This document shows positions 44,960 through 58,275 of a stretch of DNA of 64,000 nt, piece after piece. The stretch is from Daldinia sp. FL1419 (Eukaryota; Ascomycota; Sordariomycetes; Xylariales; Hypoxylaceae). A model generated the notes under the pieces. It was not told the origin of the DNA, made no database searches, and worked only from the letters and a program-made list of their open reading frames with translations. Each line of letters begins with the position of its first letter. Position 1 is the stretch's first letter. The position numbers and the translations under genes are program-made. The DNA lies in the NCBI GenBank assembly GCA_025201765.1, contig MU623429.1, forward strand, positions 62,001 to 126,000, read 5' to 3'.

Positions 44960-45208
44960 CTACCAGCATCCGGATGCAAGGTAGGGTAGCTTACTCTGAT
45001 AACATCTAGGGCCACATTCGCTGCGGGGGCCCGATCGATAACCATTCTTCTGTATTGTCGGTCCGCCCATAAAGCTCTTAGTACACGTACGTGTGAGTAC
45101 TACATTGAAAGAGTCGGGATCTTCGTTACACTGCGGACCGGGGCACAGCTCATAGGGCCGGGGGCGAAATCCGGGAACGAGAGGCAGAAGCACATGCTTG
45201 ATCTTCAC
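44960..45208 (-). pseudogene. Cys-rich open frame, possible gene fragment
   Basis: Eighty-two codons from ATG, with FRPRPYELCPGPQC and, 45 residues later, SECGPRC. A CGPRC motif occurs in many uncharacterised fungal membrane or secreted proteins, from memory. A plausible donor, GTAAGC, follows the motif. I could not build convincing upstream or downstream exons, so a decayed relic is my best reading and chance is a real alternative. Confidence 0.25.
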
Positions 45209-47599
45209 TTTGCACTCACGTCTCTGTTGAACGACTGGTGTGTTTCACGAGCAAGGGCGCCAGTGTGGAAACCCTAATATAACGACGAACCAGTTTAGAG
45301 GATCTCCTTAACTCAAATATGTATTAGGTGCCAGCAACCCGTCTTGTCTGATTCACCTCGCATGTATGTGGGTAATACGTGTAGGATCCAGAAGACGGCA
45401 GTAGGTTGCTAATTTGGACTTATTCGACTAGGGGCCATTAAAGATGACTTTGACCTGACTTGACTTGACTCGCGAAGTGGCCCCCAGGTAGCTCTCGAAA
45501 TTGGAGACCCACGTCAGGCGGGAAAGAATAAGGTAGGAGTAGCTACAAAGGACCCAAGGCATGACTGTAGGCCTACATGGCTGAAGACTGCATAAATGAT
45601 AACACTAGTATGACAATAATGTGGCGATTTGAGTAGCCCGGTAGGTCTCTTCCGGGTATGCATCGAAACCAAAGATAATGATATGTGGCCTAGGCTCGGC
45701 GTGCTGCGATATGTATCACGCATACAAAACCTAGTCTAGCCAGAAGCAGTGGAGGGTCTCGGCATATGGGAGATCGGCCCTCGTCTCAACATATCCGTCC
45801 ATTCCCGTTCCTGGGAACTGAATAGTCATGGCTGCATCATCATACACATAGCAAGAGCCCGAAAAAACCAGGATTGATTATACCATTGGGGCTTGAAATA
45901 AGACTGTCCCACAAGGTTTTTTTTTTCTATGTCATGCCGCTGTTGCGGTTACGACGTTCAAGGATCGCGGGATCTAAGAACGGTTGAGCTGTAGCCGCGG
46001 ATGAGATCTCAACAGGACCCTCTGAAAATATGTCAAAACAAGGCTCGAAATTCGAGCACGATTGATCAAATAGACGTACGAGTTATTTGTCTCTCAGACT
46101 GCTTTCTCACCATAACTTCGTTGATTGACGCTGGGGCAACTGTATATGATTTGGTTGAGGGTGGCTTCGACGGCGGTCGTAGCCGACCCTTGACCAGTTC
46201 TCGATGCATGTGGTTGCGTTGCTGCTCAGTCGACATTTGATCTCGGATGCCCTCTTTTTTTTTCTTTTTTCGACCTGACATGCAAAATAGTATACACGCC
46301 TTCTTTTTTCCACTTGTATATACCAAGTTGAAGTGATGGTTATAATAGCTATGGTAATTATGCGATTCTTCTAAGTGATAGGCTTAGAATTATATGATTT
46401 TAATATATAGGGTACACATAAGAAGTAATTTGCATGGCGTTGAATGCGATGGTAGTAAGTGGAACCCAGGAGCGTCAAAGGCGTCCAGGTGGTCTACCGA
46501 TAGGTGCAGATGCCTCTGCGTCGCTTATACTTCGGTAAATGTGCACGGACCGAGCATCTTTTAGTCGCCTAGTAGCGGCCGGTAGCGCTGGTGGCTTACC
46601 TATTTTAGGTAAGGACCAAACGGGACATTTTGGCCTACCTTGACTCTTTTAGGTCGAGCCGAAGCTGCGAATCTGCGAAGCTGTTTGCTAGTACATGGTA
46701 CATAAAAAAGTTGAATAACTCCGTATCCCTATCTCGATTGTGCAACAATGGGAATCATTTGATCAATTGAAATATTCTTAGGGTTTGGAACATCTTACCA
46801 ACATAAAAGAATGGGAAAAATTTTACTTGTGGTCAATTGAAAAGCTGTAAAGATCTTGCGAAGGGAATATAATGTCTGAAATGGTGTTCTTTGACTTACC
46901 AGGGATCTCATTTGAAGAAAACAAATTGGGGTAAGGGCACCTGATCATTTTGACCGGGATTACCTTCCTAGACAAGTATTCCGTAAGCCAAGATGGGTAA
47001 AGTGTGACCTTGTTACCCCTCATTTCTACTTGTCGATGGAAGGCGGCCAAGGAAGGTCCTATGCAAGTCGTATGCAGTCGACGGCTTGAGATGGAGGGAG
47101 CTTTGGCTGCTTTGCACAATGAACAACTCATTCGTTCCATACAAGACTTATGATTTGCTGTTAATTCATTTGAAGTATACACACTCACTTGAAATAATGT
47201 AGGTACCTGACCTTACGTCCCTACGTGCATTCTTGCATTCTGCATTCCGATACTTTTTACTGTCGTTTTTTTTGAAATTGAAATCCAATTAAGTCCAATT
47301 AGTCCAATCCCTTTGGTCAATTGAGTCCGTCGGTGGATTATCAAGTATCTAATCAAAATTCAAGCTTATGAAAGGTAGTGGGATGACTCTTAAAACTGCT
47401 TTCACAAAAGTCAAACTGTTCAGGTGTATTCTTGAATTTTTTTTCTCTTTTACCTAACTGCTTGCCTTGAAACTTGTTCGCTACATAGTAGCTTGTCCCT
47501 GTTTGTCCCCTCTCAAGTCCCTGCCTATCCGGCCTGTCTGGTCTTTCCATCTTTTTTTTTTCCTACCTTAAACCCTTATTGCTCGTTCTTTCTTTATTA

Positions 47600-47627
47600 G
47601 TATCCAGTATCCAGTACCCAGTACCCA
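47600..47627. repeat. Tandem CCAGTA(T/C) repeat
   Basis: Four near-identical 7-base units upstream of the Zn2Cys6 regulator gene. Confidence 0.8.
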
Positions 47628-47980
47628 CTTTCCAGCGCATTACCCAGGTGCCCGCCACCCCGCGTTAGCGTTAGCGGCAAAGAAAAAAAATAACACAACA
47701 ATTTTTTTTTTCCGTTGTCAAGTCAGAGAGCCGCAAGTCGCCTCTCCCACCCCAATTCCTACTCATATCCTCTTATCGCTATTAGCCCAGACCCCTCCAA
47801 TTGTTCAATTCCGTGATCGGTCTCGGAACGTCAACGTAAACCCAAAGCTGAGCAAAATTCAGCCTCGGCCGGTGCAGCGGCACGGAGCCATACGGAGTAA
47901 AAGCAATTACCTCAAAATTAACAGCTTGTTACCTTTTATCACGTTCAATTGGATTGATCTTATTAGTCAATTGAGGGTGC

Positions 47981-50418
47981 ATGGATGGCCACACGGTTGT
48001 CGGCGCCGTTTCGGCGCCGTCGACGAGCCCTACCAGCCCTGTGAGCGTCCATCGCCATGGCTCTATGAAGCGAAAGCGCAGTGAAGGTGGTTTAGGAGTC
48101 GAAAGCAGTCCCGGTAGCGTTATCGGCGATGAAGACCAATCTCTCGCCGAACCCGAAAAGAAGAGGCAACCCGGTGTGAAGCGGTAAGTCAATATGCCAA
48201 TTCGCGTATTATATAACATCTTTAACCTCAATCACCAATACTTATATATAAATACTTATTCTATCTATCTATCTATATATATACATACATATACATAAGC
48301 ATGCATACATGTATATACGGTGTAGGTGATGACACTTGAGCTAACATTGTTTGGATAGTGCGTGCAACGAATGTAGGCAGCAGAAACTTAGGTGCGATGT
48401 TGTCCAAGAACCATTTCAGAGTTGTTCGAGGTGTAATCGTCTAAAACTCGAGTGCAAGATCGAGTCTAACTTTAAACGAATCGGAAAGAGGTCGAAGCAT
48501 GCTGAGATGGAAAAGGAAATCGATCGGTTACGTCGCAAGATAGCGCAGGCTAAAGCCCAGGGCTTTGTGATAGACGATGACGAAGACCTGCAATCCCAAT
48601 TGCAATCCCCCGTCGCAAATAGTGCGTATTCGCATACCCGAAATCCTTCGCTCATGGGATCCGATGAGGCTGTTACGTCCCTTCTGACTCTTAAGCGAGG
48701 AGGGTCGTATAGCTTGGCCGCAACCCATTATGCCTACGAGCTTGAGACAGTGCGGCTGACCGAGCAGGACGTTCATGGCTTGTTCCAGGAATTCTTCAGT
48801 TATTACCACCCGTTTTTGCCCTTCTTAAACGAGCACCAGTCTCCTGATTTATATTATCAGCAGCACGCCCTGCTATTTTGGACTATAATTGCCATTGCCT
48901 CCCGGCGTTATCATGCCAAGCCTGGTATTTTGCACGAACTATCAAGCGGCCCTCTTAATAGGTTGCTCTGGGGTACCGTAGGCGACGTACCGAATAGCTA
49001 CTTCGTGGTTAAGGCGCTTTGCCTATTATGTACTTGGCCCCTGCCGACAAGCACGACAACAGCAGATCCTACTCATATTCTATGTGGCGTAATGATGAAA
49101 GCTGCCACAGGTATTGGCTTGCACCGACCCAATCATACTCAAGACTTCTCCCGCGTATCTGTGGAACTTAACAAAGACCAGCTTCATGATAGAGTAACGA
49201 CCTGGGCCGTATGCAATATTGTTGCCCAGTCTATCGGAACCGGTTATGGCCAACCGGCTACTTCCCTTTATGACTGGACACTGGCTATCCGCCCTGGTGA
49301 GGATGGTCCCTTCACGCTTTCCCCTGAACTCGAAGCTAGATTGAGAATAGAGAGATTTTGCGACAAAGTCTCAAAAGAAATGTACAGTAATGCAAGCGAC
49401 CCCAGAGGTGTGGCTGGCGATGAACATAGAGCCATGCTTATGCGAGTATACCGTCGGGACTTCCAAGAGCTACAGACATCAATCCTTTCGCAGCGTTTAT
49501 CGCCCATTGTGGAGGTACACTTAACCGCGGCCAATGTCCATCTTCGCCTCGCCGGATTTTTTGATTCTAGCAGTACTCCCGGTTATATGGACGATCTCAT
49601 GGGTCTATGGCGAGCCATTACAAGCTTTTTAGATCTCCTATTTCTAGAATCAAACCAGCATATCTTACTGTACGCCACTAATTACATCCAACAGATGCTC
49701 GTTGCCGCCGGGTTTGCTCTGTTGAAGCTGATGAGGTCGTTCTTCGCTAAAACCATAGACTTTGAACGAGGGAGGGCTTTATTTCACGATACCATTAATT
49801 CGATCCGCAGGACGAGTGTGCTAGACAACGACCTGCAATGGCGCCTGGCGGAGCTCATGGTCCAGATGTGGAATGGTGCACGAATCGACAATAAGAACAA
49901 CACTTCATTTCATGATGACGATAGTTCCGTTCTTATCGACGACAGCTTGCAATTAAAGGTGCGATGTAGACATAGCATGAGCCTCGTGTTTGACTCCATT
50001 TGGCGCTGGAGGGAAGAATATCAAGCTCAAGGCCGTGGGACACTTGACGGTAAGATAGTTTAATTTTCTTTCTCGATTAGTATACCTCGCTGGCGTGGCT
50101 TGTGGGATTTACTAATATCGAGCAGCTCTTAAACATCCAACTAATCCAGACTCAGGTAATGAGTCTTCCGCATCTTCCACACATATGGATAGCACATTGT
50201 TACCTCATAATAATCTAGCGAATCTGACGACGATGGCAACGAGTAACGGCGGTATAACGCCAACAGCAAGTCACGGCTTAAGTGCTGGCGCCAGTAGTAT
50301 GATCGGATTAGGGTACGGAAGTGATGCCAACTACGACTTCTTCGATCCTCAGCATTGGATGCTTGACGGCTTACTAGATTTTAACTACACCTTCGCTCAA
50401 CCTCTAGAGGGAATGTAG
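47981..50418 (+). CDS. Zn2Cys6 transcription factor (War1/PrtT-like)
   Basis: Three exons, 47981-48183, 48359-50049 and 50126-50418, give 728 residues. Intron 1 (175 bases) is unusually long for this window, is filled with TATC/TACA simple repeats and ends after a GCTAACATT branch; it splits the sequence just before the zinc cluster. The binuclear cluster is complete: Cys70, 73, 80, 90, 93 and 100 (C-x2-C-x6-C-x9-C-x2-C-x6-C), followed by NFKRIGKRSKHAEMEKEIDRLRRK, a basic linker and coiled coil. The ACNECRQQKLRCD and CKIESNFKR pattern resembles the War1/PrtT group (weak-acid stress, secreted proteases). The middle is a fungal-specific regulatory domain (about 190-600), and the Ser/Asn-rich tail ends in an aromatic-acidic stretch (YDFFDPQHWMLDGLLDFNY) that could activate transcription. 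Targets are unknown. Confidence 0.9.
48184..48358 (+). other. Long repeat-rich intron 1 of the Zn2Cys6 gene
   Basis: Donor GTAAGT at 48184 and acceptor ATAG at 48355-48358, with branch GCTAAC at about 48340. The middle (48255-48318) is TATC/TATA/CATA microsatellite. Splicing joins VKR to ACNEC in frame. Confidence 0.85.
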
Positions 50419-51726
50419 GACGACTTCAAAGGTTTAGATGCTAATTAACTAGCAAACACATGTTCCCGGGATTCAACAGCACCGACCAAATGATATAGGT
50501 CACTTTATGTATGAATGTAAGAGAACGAGGAATGAACGTGGTTGAATAATACGTCCGAGACGTAGCTCGCACGAGGGGCAGGCGCGAGAGAAAATTGTTC
50601 TTTTCATCTGCCACCTGGTGTGGGTTTTAATTACGTTCAACGCTAGAGGAGTACCTCTGGTAGAAATTGACTACGGCTAAGGAGAGAGGAATAGAGAGGG
50701 GCGGTATATATCCCCTTTTCATTGTGCACCATATTGCGAAGGGGGGAATTGTATACCAGGAGTGTTGGGGTTTCAGCGTGGATTACTTTTTATGTGTGTG
50801 ATGTAGTTATATATTCAAGTCACTGGGTTGCCCATTGATCGTATAGTGAGCGTTATACGGATCAAAATTACGAAATTAAAATTGGCACAACTTCGTATAT
50901 ATGCTGCCTTTTTTCGGTACAGACGAATTTGTGAGAACTTGTATGTCTCAAAGTCCAAAACGAGGACAGTGATATTCGAGACTCATACCTCGCCGAACAA
51001 GTATTTTGTTAAGATCAGCCCCGTTCATATTGGTCAGTTGAGATTACGGACTAGTAAGGTTCACTACTGAGGGATCCCTAGATTCCGGGTGTTCGTGAAC
51101 GAGGAGCCGAAGATGCAAGTCGGGGGCGGACGATGATGTCTAATGTTCGGGTGATTACTGATGGGAAGGCTGGCTTATCGCCGAGGCAGGAAGATCAGCT
51201 TGGACGCCAGAAATAGCAGCACTCCCAATTATTCAGCTCGGCAACTTTGGACCATTCCCACCGACCGACAAGCAAAAGACATCAGACATGGACGTTCCTC
51301 GTGCCCCCCTCCCCGGAGTCAGCGGGACTTACCGTATTCTCCTCGCAGCGTGGCGTTTCGGCGCCGGCATGGTGACGTGAGGTAACGGTGAGCACATGGC
51401 CTTTTCTCCAAGCGGACAATTTTGAAAGGTGTCATTGATCCTCAGATAGATGGACGCATACATGTTTCAGAGATGCGTGCGGCGGGCTCGGACTAAACTT
51501 GTCCACACCCACACACACCCACATACGCACCACCCACTACTACCTACATACGTACATACGTACATAGTATAATGCTCGAGAAGCATCGATCTTAGCCTAC
51601 TTACCTGCGTATGGGATAGGTCGCGTGGTTAGCCGGACGCTGCACAGCCGTGGCGTCGAACGTGTTCCTCTGGAGCGACTGGTCCGCAACGACGTTGTGA
51701 CATGGAACTTTTCGAATCTTTTTATG

Positions 51727-51811
51727 CCCCCCCCCCCCCCCCCCGGAGGGGAACGGGGGGATCGACGGGGGGTTTTTTTTTTTTGTTTTTTTTTAAAAAA
51801 AATTTTTTTTT
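51727..51811. repeat. Homopolymer cluster: C18, G runs, T12, T9, A8, T9
   Basis: C18 at 51727-51744 is followed by short G runs, T12 (51773-51784), T9 (51786-51794), A8 (51795-51802) and T9 (51803-51811). Confidence 0.95.
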
Positions 51812-52428
51812 GGTGTCTTGGTTTTGCAATTCTCGTAAATACATAGACGACCATCTATCTATATGGTCCTACATTAGGTATCTCGGTAGGTAGGTACCTA
51901 GTAGGCGCGCAAGTACCGGATCAAGCTAGGATGGAATGGAATGAACCTCGTCGCCAGCTGGCGTTAGGAGGGAGGTACGTATGTTTTAAGCGCGGGTAGG
52001 ACATACGATGGCAATATCAAGCTACCAACAGCGTCGTGGCTTACACCCAGTCATCGCGCTCGCCTTCTCCAGGTTTTGTAGGACTTCTGACGGGCATGTA
52101 GCAGCGGCCAAGGCCTAAGCTTGGTCTAATTTGATTCCACGCGCTATGCAATGCGACGTTTCGCGATCTAACCATCTATCTACCTAGGTGCCTATCTATG
52201 CTGGCCCCCCGATCTATGAGACGTGGGAGGTGGTAGTTTGTGGAAGGATTGGAGAGGCTAGAGAAGGAAATATCATAGTACCTACCTTTACATAGGTTGC
52301 TACCTACGATGGAGAGGTGGTACATAGTAGGTATCATTCTTTCATCCCGAAATCTCCTTTGGTTAACTACCCGCCCCCGAAAACGTGGTCTAGGCCTGGA
52401 CCACTCGAGTTGATGTTTACACCTAGCA

Positions 52429-52456
52429 GCTAATAGTTAACAGCTAATAGCTAACA
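52429..52456. repeat. Tandem 14-mer x2
   Basis: AGCTAATAGTTAAC followed directly by AGCTAATAGCTAAC, differing by one T/C transition. Confidence 0.9.
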
Positions 52457-54081
52457 GCAATTCCCGCTGGTACAGTCGACATACCGCCTGTCTCCCGCGA
52501 GTCAAGGTACAAGTTAGGAGGCTAGCAAGAGGTGGAGAGAGGATATGATCTAGGTCTGGCGTTTGCTTGGGGCGTTTTCTTTTCTTTTTTAATCTTAGGA
52601 GATCTAGATGGCTAGCAGCCTGTACCTGCGTTTTGCACAAGTCTTGGGGTCCTAACTACACAACTCTACATGCCTGAGCTTCCCGGTCGAGTTTGTCGTA
52701 AGGCTAACTAGCTAACGGCAGAAGAGCGGCGCGGGTGCTCCTAGTTTGAAAGGAACTTTTTTATGTTCATGCCACTCTCTTGGCGGCTTCGTTTGGCGGC
52801 TTCGTTTGGTTCAAGGGAGGGGAGGGAACGGAAGCTCAGCTCTCTTCCATGTCTATGGAACTTTGGATTCGTCGTCCCTCTTGGCATGTTCGCCGTTTGC
52901 AAGAGCGGTGTTTACGTGATCTCGGCTTTTGAACAAGTACACTAGTAGCTAGAATAGATGGGTTTTAGTTAAGACGCGACGGAGATTAGGACAGGCGTAT
53001 GATCCTTTATTAAGGATGGACGAATATTTGGGCTTGGGGAGGGGGACATGGGTGGTATTCGAGAGGCGATCCGTGCCTGTGAGAAATTGTCGGGGCGACC
53101 TTGGCGACCTCGTGGCAATCCTTGCAAATGCAACGGTTACAAGATGCCTGCTCCCGCCTAAGCGAAATGGGATTTGCTTTTTTTTTTTCAATCGTTCCTT
53201 TCGATACTGGTACCTACACTAGTAAATCGCTGTTCCGTTCGAAGGAACGAGAAAAGCTTATGCTATAACTACCTACCTACATAACTACCTATGTACTATA
53301 GCATGACGATGAGTTGGAAGGAAGTTGTACATGTTCGTCACGGTTCAGGGTAGGGCTTAAAGTGTACATATCCTGTACAAGGAGTCGCACGACAGCGGTT
53401 CCAGATCTCATCTGTTTCAAGAAGCGCTCATCGTAAGGGACGACTGGGGAAGAGTGGTTTGGCTGAGTCAGATTAATTCCCTTTCCTAGGAAAAGACCTG
53501 CCATAGATCTATAGTGCATAATAAGTTTAATATGTTTATTCGTCGTTGACGCTCTCCCTTGCGTCAAACTCCTGCATAGCGAAGTTAGCGGAGTCGCGTG
53601 TAAACACTTCTCAGCGCGGCTCCTTTTTCGTCAGAGTCCTTAAATCATTCGCATAGCCTAATGACGGGGCCGGAGGTTTTAGTAATTGTGGTCTTTTTTA
53701 AACAAGTAGCACCACGTTTGGTAAACAAGGGCTATTGGATTTTGAATAAAGTACCTAGCTACGGGGGCGTAGATATAGGTAGTGAGTATTTAAGGATACT
53801 CATCTTAAGTAGTCTGATGCCATAGGTACTGGGTACACATGTAAGTATGGAAACTTATCGTATGTATGTAACTACCTAGCTATCCCAAGTCCATCTACGT
53901 AGATTGTGTCAATATGAGTACCCGGTCCTAGCGAGTACACGTGGATGAGACGTGGATGGGTATCCGAGGAGGCGGACGCTTTGCTGGAGCTAATTAGAAA
54001 CCAAACGATTGTAAGCGATGTTAAAAAAGTTCCCAAGCGTATTGTAGTACAGATGAAAGTGGATATCGGTGAAGATGGTAT

Positions 54082-54127
54082 AAGAAAGAAAGAAAAAAGA
54101 AAAAAAAAAGAAAAAAAAAAAAGAAAG
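54082..54127. repeat. Purine (A/G) tract
   Basis: An uninterrupted A/G stretch dominated by AAAG and A runs; low complexity. Confidence 0.9.
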
Positions 54128-55015
54128 TCGCGGTGAGGTTTTACGCGCACAGAAGCATGGGAAGCTCACCCAGCGGCACCACAAGTAAAGATCGGGCAAA
54201 TCTACCGGAAATCTACTTGGCATCGCTTACATAACTGAGGATCAAAGGAAAGAGTTTGCGAAGGCCCCATGCTTGGCCCTTGACGTCGTCCGTTCGACCC
54301 CTAGTTCCCGTCATTTATGCAGTAATTCATATCGAAACGGTTTCGGGGATACCGTCGACACACTTCGAAGCCAAATGTCGGGTTATATTCGCGTCTGGGC
54401 ACGGCTGTCGTCGGTAAAGCTCATATAAGCAAGATGAATGAGAAGAGGATAAGAATCTGGCCCCCGAGATTGCTGCGTATTGGCTCGGTATCGTATTGGA
54501 GTGGTGCCGAGATCATGATCATTGTTTATGTGAGATTTCTATTGTACGAAGTACTACGGAAGCTTTTTCGTGTTCAGGATTTCGAATAACTATTACTAGA
54601 ATATAGATTAATCAATAATTCATACTATGCGTAACTATATCCCCTTAACTCATCTACACTAAAGCACCTCCTTGCCTGTTAAGGGGTTACCTACCTACCT
54701 ACGTACATAGTAGTAATCCAAGGTGTCTGGGGGAAGAGAACTTAGACCCTTTTCTCATCAGCCATACCGTAAACTAAACCTGGTAAGCTAAACCCTTTAA
54801 AGATGGTCCTTGGACGGAGAACGTCCGGCATTTAAATCGCATGATGCACGTACTACCCGCCCTAGCTATGGAGCCCGGCCATCGCTGATCAGCTATGGGA
54901 TACGCTCGATAGGAATTGCGGTCGAAACTCTCGACTTCCGAATTCATAAGCGCCGCTTTCTCAGCATAAGGGGGCCACTGCGGTACTGCGGCGGTGCTAC
55001 GAGGCCGGTAGGTAA

Positions 55016-55047
55016 GGCCAGACAGGCCAGACAGGCCAGACTGGCCA
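55016..55047. repeat. Tandem 9-mer GGCCAGACA x3
   Basis: Three contiguous copies (the third ends ACT) plus a partial fourth unit. Confidence 0.9.
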
Positions 55048-57716
55048 AGGCTGAATTTGCATCTTCCTCTCCCATCTCTTACCTCATTCGAACTCGGGCA
55101 ACTCCGAGTAGTTCTAGAATTCGAGGTTCTCCTACCTTTCTACACTACCTTACCTCTCTCTCTACCTGAGTCATGTATCCACGACACCGAATGTAAACCG
55201 GATTCAGGCAGTCAGGGCGGGATGGGTATGGCGGATAGCATGGGTGTCCCATTCATGTTATATGATTGGTTCATCTCCGCCAGCGAATCATCGGTAATTT
55301 TCGGCTCTCCGCCGGACACCTGCGGCAAAGATACACAATCCTAATCAAACTTCAACTCAAAGAGGGAAGACGCGTTGGTGGCCAATGTTGCATCATTGTA
55401 CAATACCCTTTTTCGATCGGATACGTATTCTACATAGCCTATCCTGTCACGGGAACCTGCCCATCATCTGCCTATCCACGTACCCAGTTGAAATCTCCAT
55501 CGAACAGATGTCCGCGCAGTTTTCCCGTCTCGCTGTGGACTCGAGCGTCTGGTGATAGGATTCTTGGGTTCTGTCTCTCCGATGCGCCCTTTCGCTTCTA
55601 GTAGCTGCTTGTCTTTCGTCCTCTTGTGTCTTGGTGGTGTGTGTATGAGCAGGAATTTGGGGGCCCTATAATTATAAAAATCCATCCACGCTCAAATTGG
55701 GCAGCACCAGGCTCTAAGCCCTAACGAGCAGCACCAACAGACAGATCCTCCTCACTTGATTTGGGTCCGATGCTATTAGGATAGTATATACTTATACATC
55801 CATGCCGCCTTACAACAGGTCATAGGGCTGGCCAATGGATTGATATAGTACCGGCTGTCAGCGGTACCGAACGGTTGGTGACCAATCCAAATGACGCACA
55901 TCGTGAAATATCAACAGAGATTCTGACTGGCGGTGTTCGGGAAGTCCTAATCCGTGCTGACGTCGCGTAGACGTATAGCTGTTGTTCTATATTGCAGCAG
56001 CCTCTGGCGGTTTAGATTATCACCCCGACTTTCCGCTATGCGTGTAGGTAACCCTGGCATCACCAGGCATCGTAGGGCCTTCTTTCGCCGCGCCAAGAAT
56101 ATGATTAGTCTAAGTTTACGTTGAACTGGTTGAACCACACCCCTAAGTCGCTCCCTATGTAGATACCTGCTACGAGTGCCCTACTTCGTGCTGCGAAATA
56201 GGCACCGGATGAGTAATTTTTCTATTACAACTCATCCGTGCACGGGGAGGGTTGTGGAAAAAGACCACTGAGGCCCTTTAACCTTGCCTGTGGCTGCGGG
56301 ACTTGGGCGTACCCCATTAAATCCCGCGGGAAATACCCTCACGGGAAATACCATCGATGGTTTGCCACACCTGATCCCACCACAGAGGAGCCGTGACTCG
56401 AAGCTTATACATAGTAGTTCCCCCTCCCTTTTCCATAGTAGAAAAAAAAGGACCCTGGTCACGACAATGGCTTAGATTAGGCAGGGGTCCCATCCATGGG
56501 GTGAGTAGCGGGCAGCGGCTTATGATGTTTCTTCCTTTTGGTCTAAGTTTGGGCCGGATAGGCTTCTCTCAGCCCTCTAGAACATTGCACGAACAGGATC
56601 CGAAAAATAACAGCTAAGATTTAGCCTCAGTTTACGCCCTCCTTTACCACGTGCGTGTGTATGTTAGTAATTACATGCGTACGAACTTACGGGCGGTTTC
56701 TTGGTTGTCCCACAGCTAGTACCTGCCAAAAGCGTCCTACGTGTGTAGTTGAGGCGGATCTGATCCGTACTGTCGAACAGAAAACCGGTCAAAATCGTAC
56801 TGCATCCGTTTGATTAAAGTCCTCTCGGGATTGAAATGCCAGTGTGAGATTGACAGCAAGGATGTCGGCTTCGAGTTCGTGGTGCTGGGTAGCCCCTGAG
56901 TTTGAGCCGGCGTGTTCCCGGATGGAGGGTCGACTGTAAGGGGGTCGCCTTTGCTATGGGACCAATTTTCCATACGCCTCGAGTTAATGCTATTTCGGCA
57001 AGAGGAGAGCCATACGCCGCTTCGATGCCTAAGCAATATGAGTAGGACCAAAACGTTGATCCTCTTTCGGTGCTAGAGGCTGAAAAGGATATGCTATCGT
57101 AAGTAAACGACTCAAGTGCCGGTACTACCCATCCAGCTAGAGGTTACAGGTCTCTAGGGACTGTCGGGGAACTCGGAACTAGGAATAAGGTAGGAGATCT
57201 AATAAAGAGCCGCTGTACTCCAGAAATATCCCCAGCTCGTATTGTTGAGCAGCACTAATCATATGGCACCGGAGCCCAGAAATGTACCGATGCTTGATGG
57301 CTAGATCGGACTTAGGATGGAATGAGAAAGAATGAACTTGGATGAGTAATTAGGTGTGTGGGTATAGCGCTTATGTGAGTTCCTCTTCGATTCCGCTGAC
57401 TCTATAGGATAGATTGAGGAGATCTATACTATAGTTCAACTTAATAATTATTAAGTAAGTCTACATACACATCCAGAAAGAGATCTAAAGTCCAAATGTC
57501 TAACCAACATTTAGGTCGAGATTTGCGTGGAGGGTACCTCTGAGGGTTGTATTAGTATACCTCCCCCACGGCAGAGAAATAGAGCCTCTTTTGGACGTAT
57601 TCCCGAGAATAGGTCATTATTAATCTGACCAATCACGATTGCTATCCTTAACGCCGTCGAGTTATAATGGGCTGCTCGTGTGGTCGGGTCGCTTCTCTGA
57701 CTACCTAGATAGATAT

Positions 57717-57747
57717 GGGGCAGGGGCCGGTGACTATCCCCTGCCCC
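57717..57747. repeat. GC-rich perfect hairpin
   Basis: GGGGCAGGGG (57717-57726) and CCCCTGCCCC (57738-57747) are perfect inverted copies around an 11-base loop. Confidence 0.9.
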
Positions 57748-57912
57748 TAAGTTCCTCTGAGGGGATTGAAATCGGGATCTGACCCCAGTTACGCTCGATA
57801 CGTATCACGCCTAAGCCCAGGTCCCTCACATACTGTGTGTATCTTTCAGAGAGAGGTGCCGAGGGTCTAGTAGTCTAGGTCACCACTTATTGGGTAGAGC
57901 CGCGGTTGTTGA

Positions 57913-57934
57913 GACTTGTTGGTTCAAACAAGTC
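57913..57934. repeat. Perfect 8-bp hairpin with 6-base loop
   Basis: GACTTGTT and AACAAGTC flank GGTTCA. The loop resembles a tRNA T loop but no tRNA surrounds it. Confidence 0.85.
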
Positions 57935-58220
57935 ACGCCAAGGTCGCTTACCAAGGCGACGACTAACACATTTTGAGGCTTGGGTGACGAATACGGTAAG
58001 TGATTTCAACCAAACGCGCGGATGGAGTCGTCTAGCTCAAGGTTAGCCGCAAGGTGAACAAAGTACGTTGTGTAAAATGAAAAAGAACTCGGCCGTATCA
58101 ATGTCGTGTAAGCTCGTCGCCTAAGGACTCATATCCCTTGATAGGGCTGATCCAATGAGGGGACGAGTTACGGGTGTCTGAGAAACCAACATATCTTTTC
58201 TATATTCGGACCGTACCGCA

Positions 58221-58275
58221 GCTTGTTAGTTAGTACTGTTAGTTACAACTACTGTTAGTTGCTACCGTTAGGTTA
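58221..58275. repeat. Degenerate (A)CTGTTAGTT tandem repeat
   Basis: Four to five imperfect copies of a GTTAGTT-containing unit with spacers of a few bases. Confidence 0.7.

Larger units (their letters stand above)
44308..47980. other. Gene-poor 3.7 kb region
   Basis: No gene can be supported. It contains a Cys-rich open frame (44960-45208 -, listed separately), an inverted T/A-rich low-complexity stretch at 46250-46312, a CCAGTA(T/C) tandem at 47600-47627, and T runs at 47551-47561 and 47703-47712. The right end should hold the promoter of the Zn2Cys6 gene. The 121-codon minus-strand frame at 46823-47188 starts with GTG and has no family features. Confidence 0.55.

Noticed and set aside
46823..47188. 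121-codon minus-strand frame
   Set aside because: It begins with GTG, has no ATG at its start, no signal peptide and no recognisable motif.
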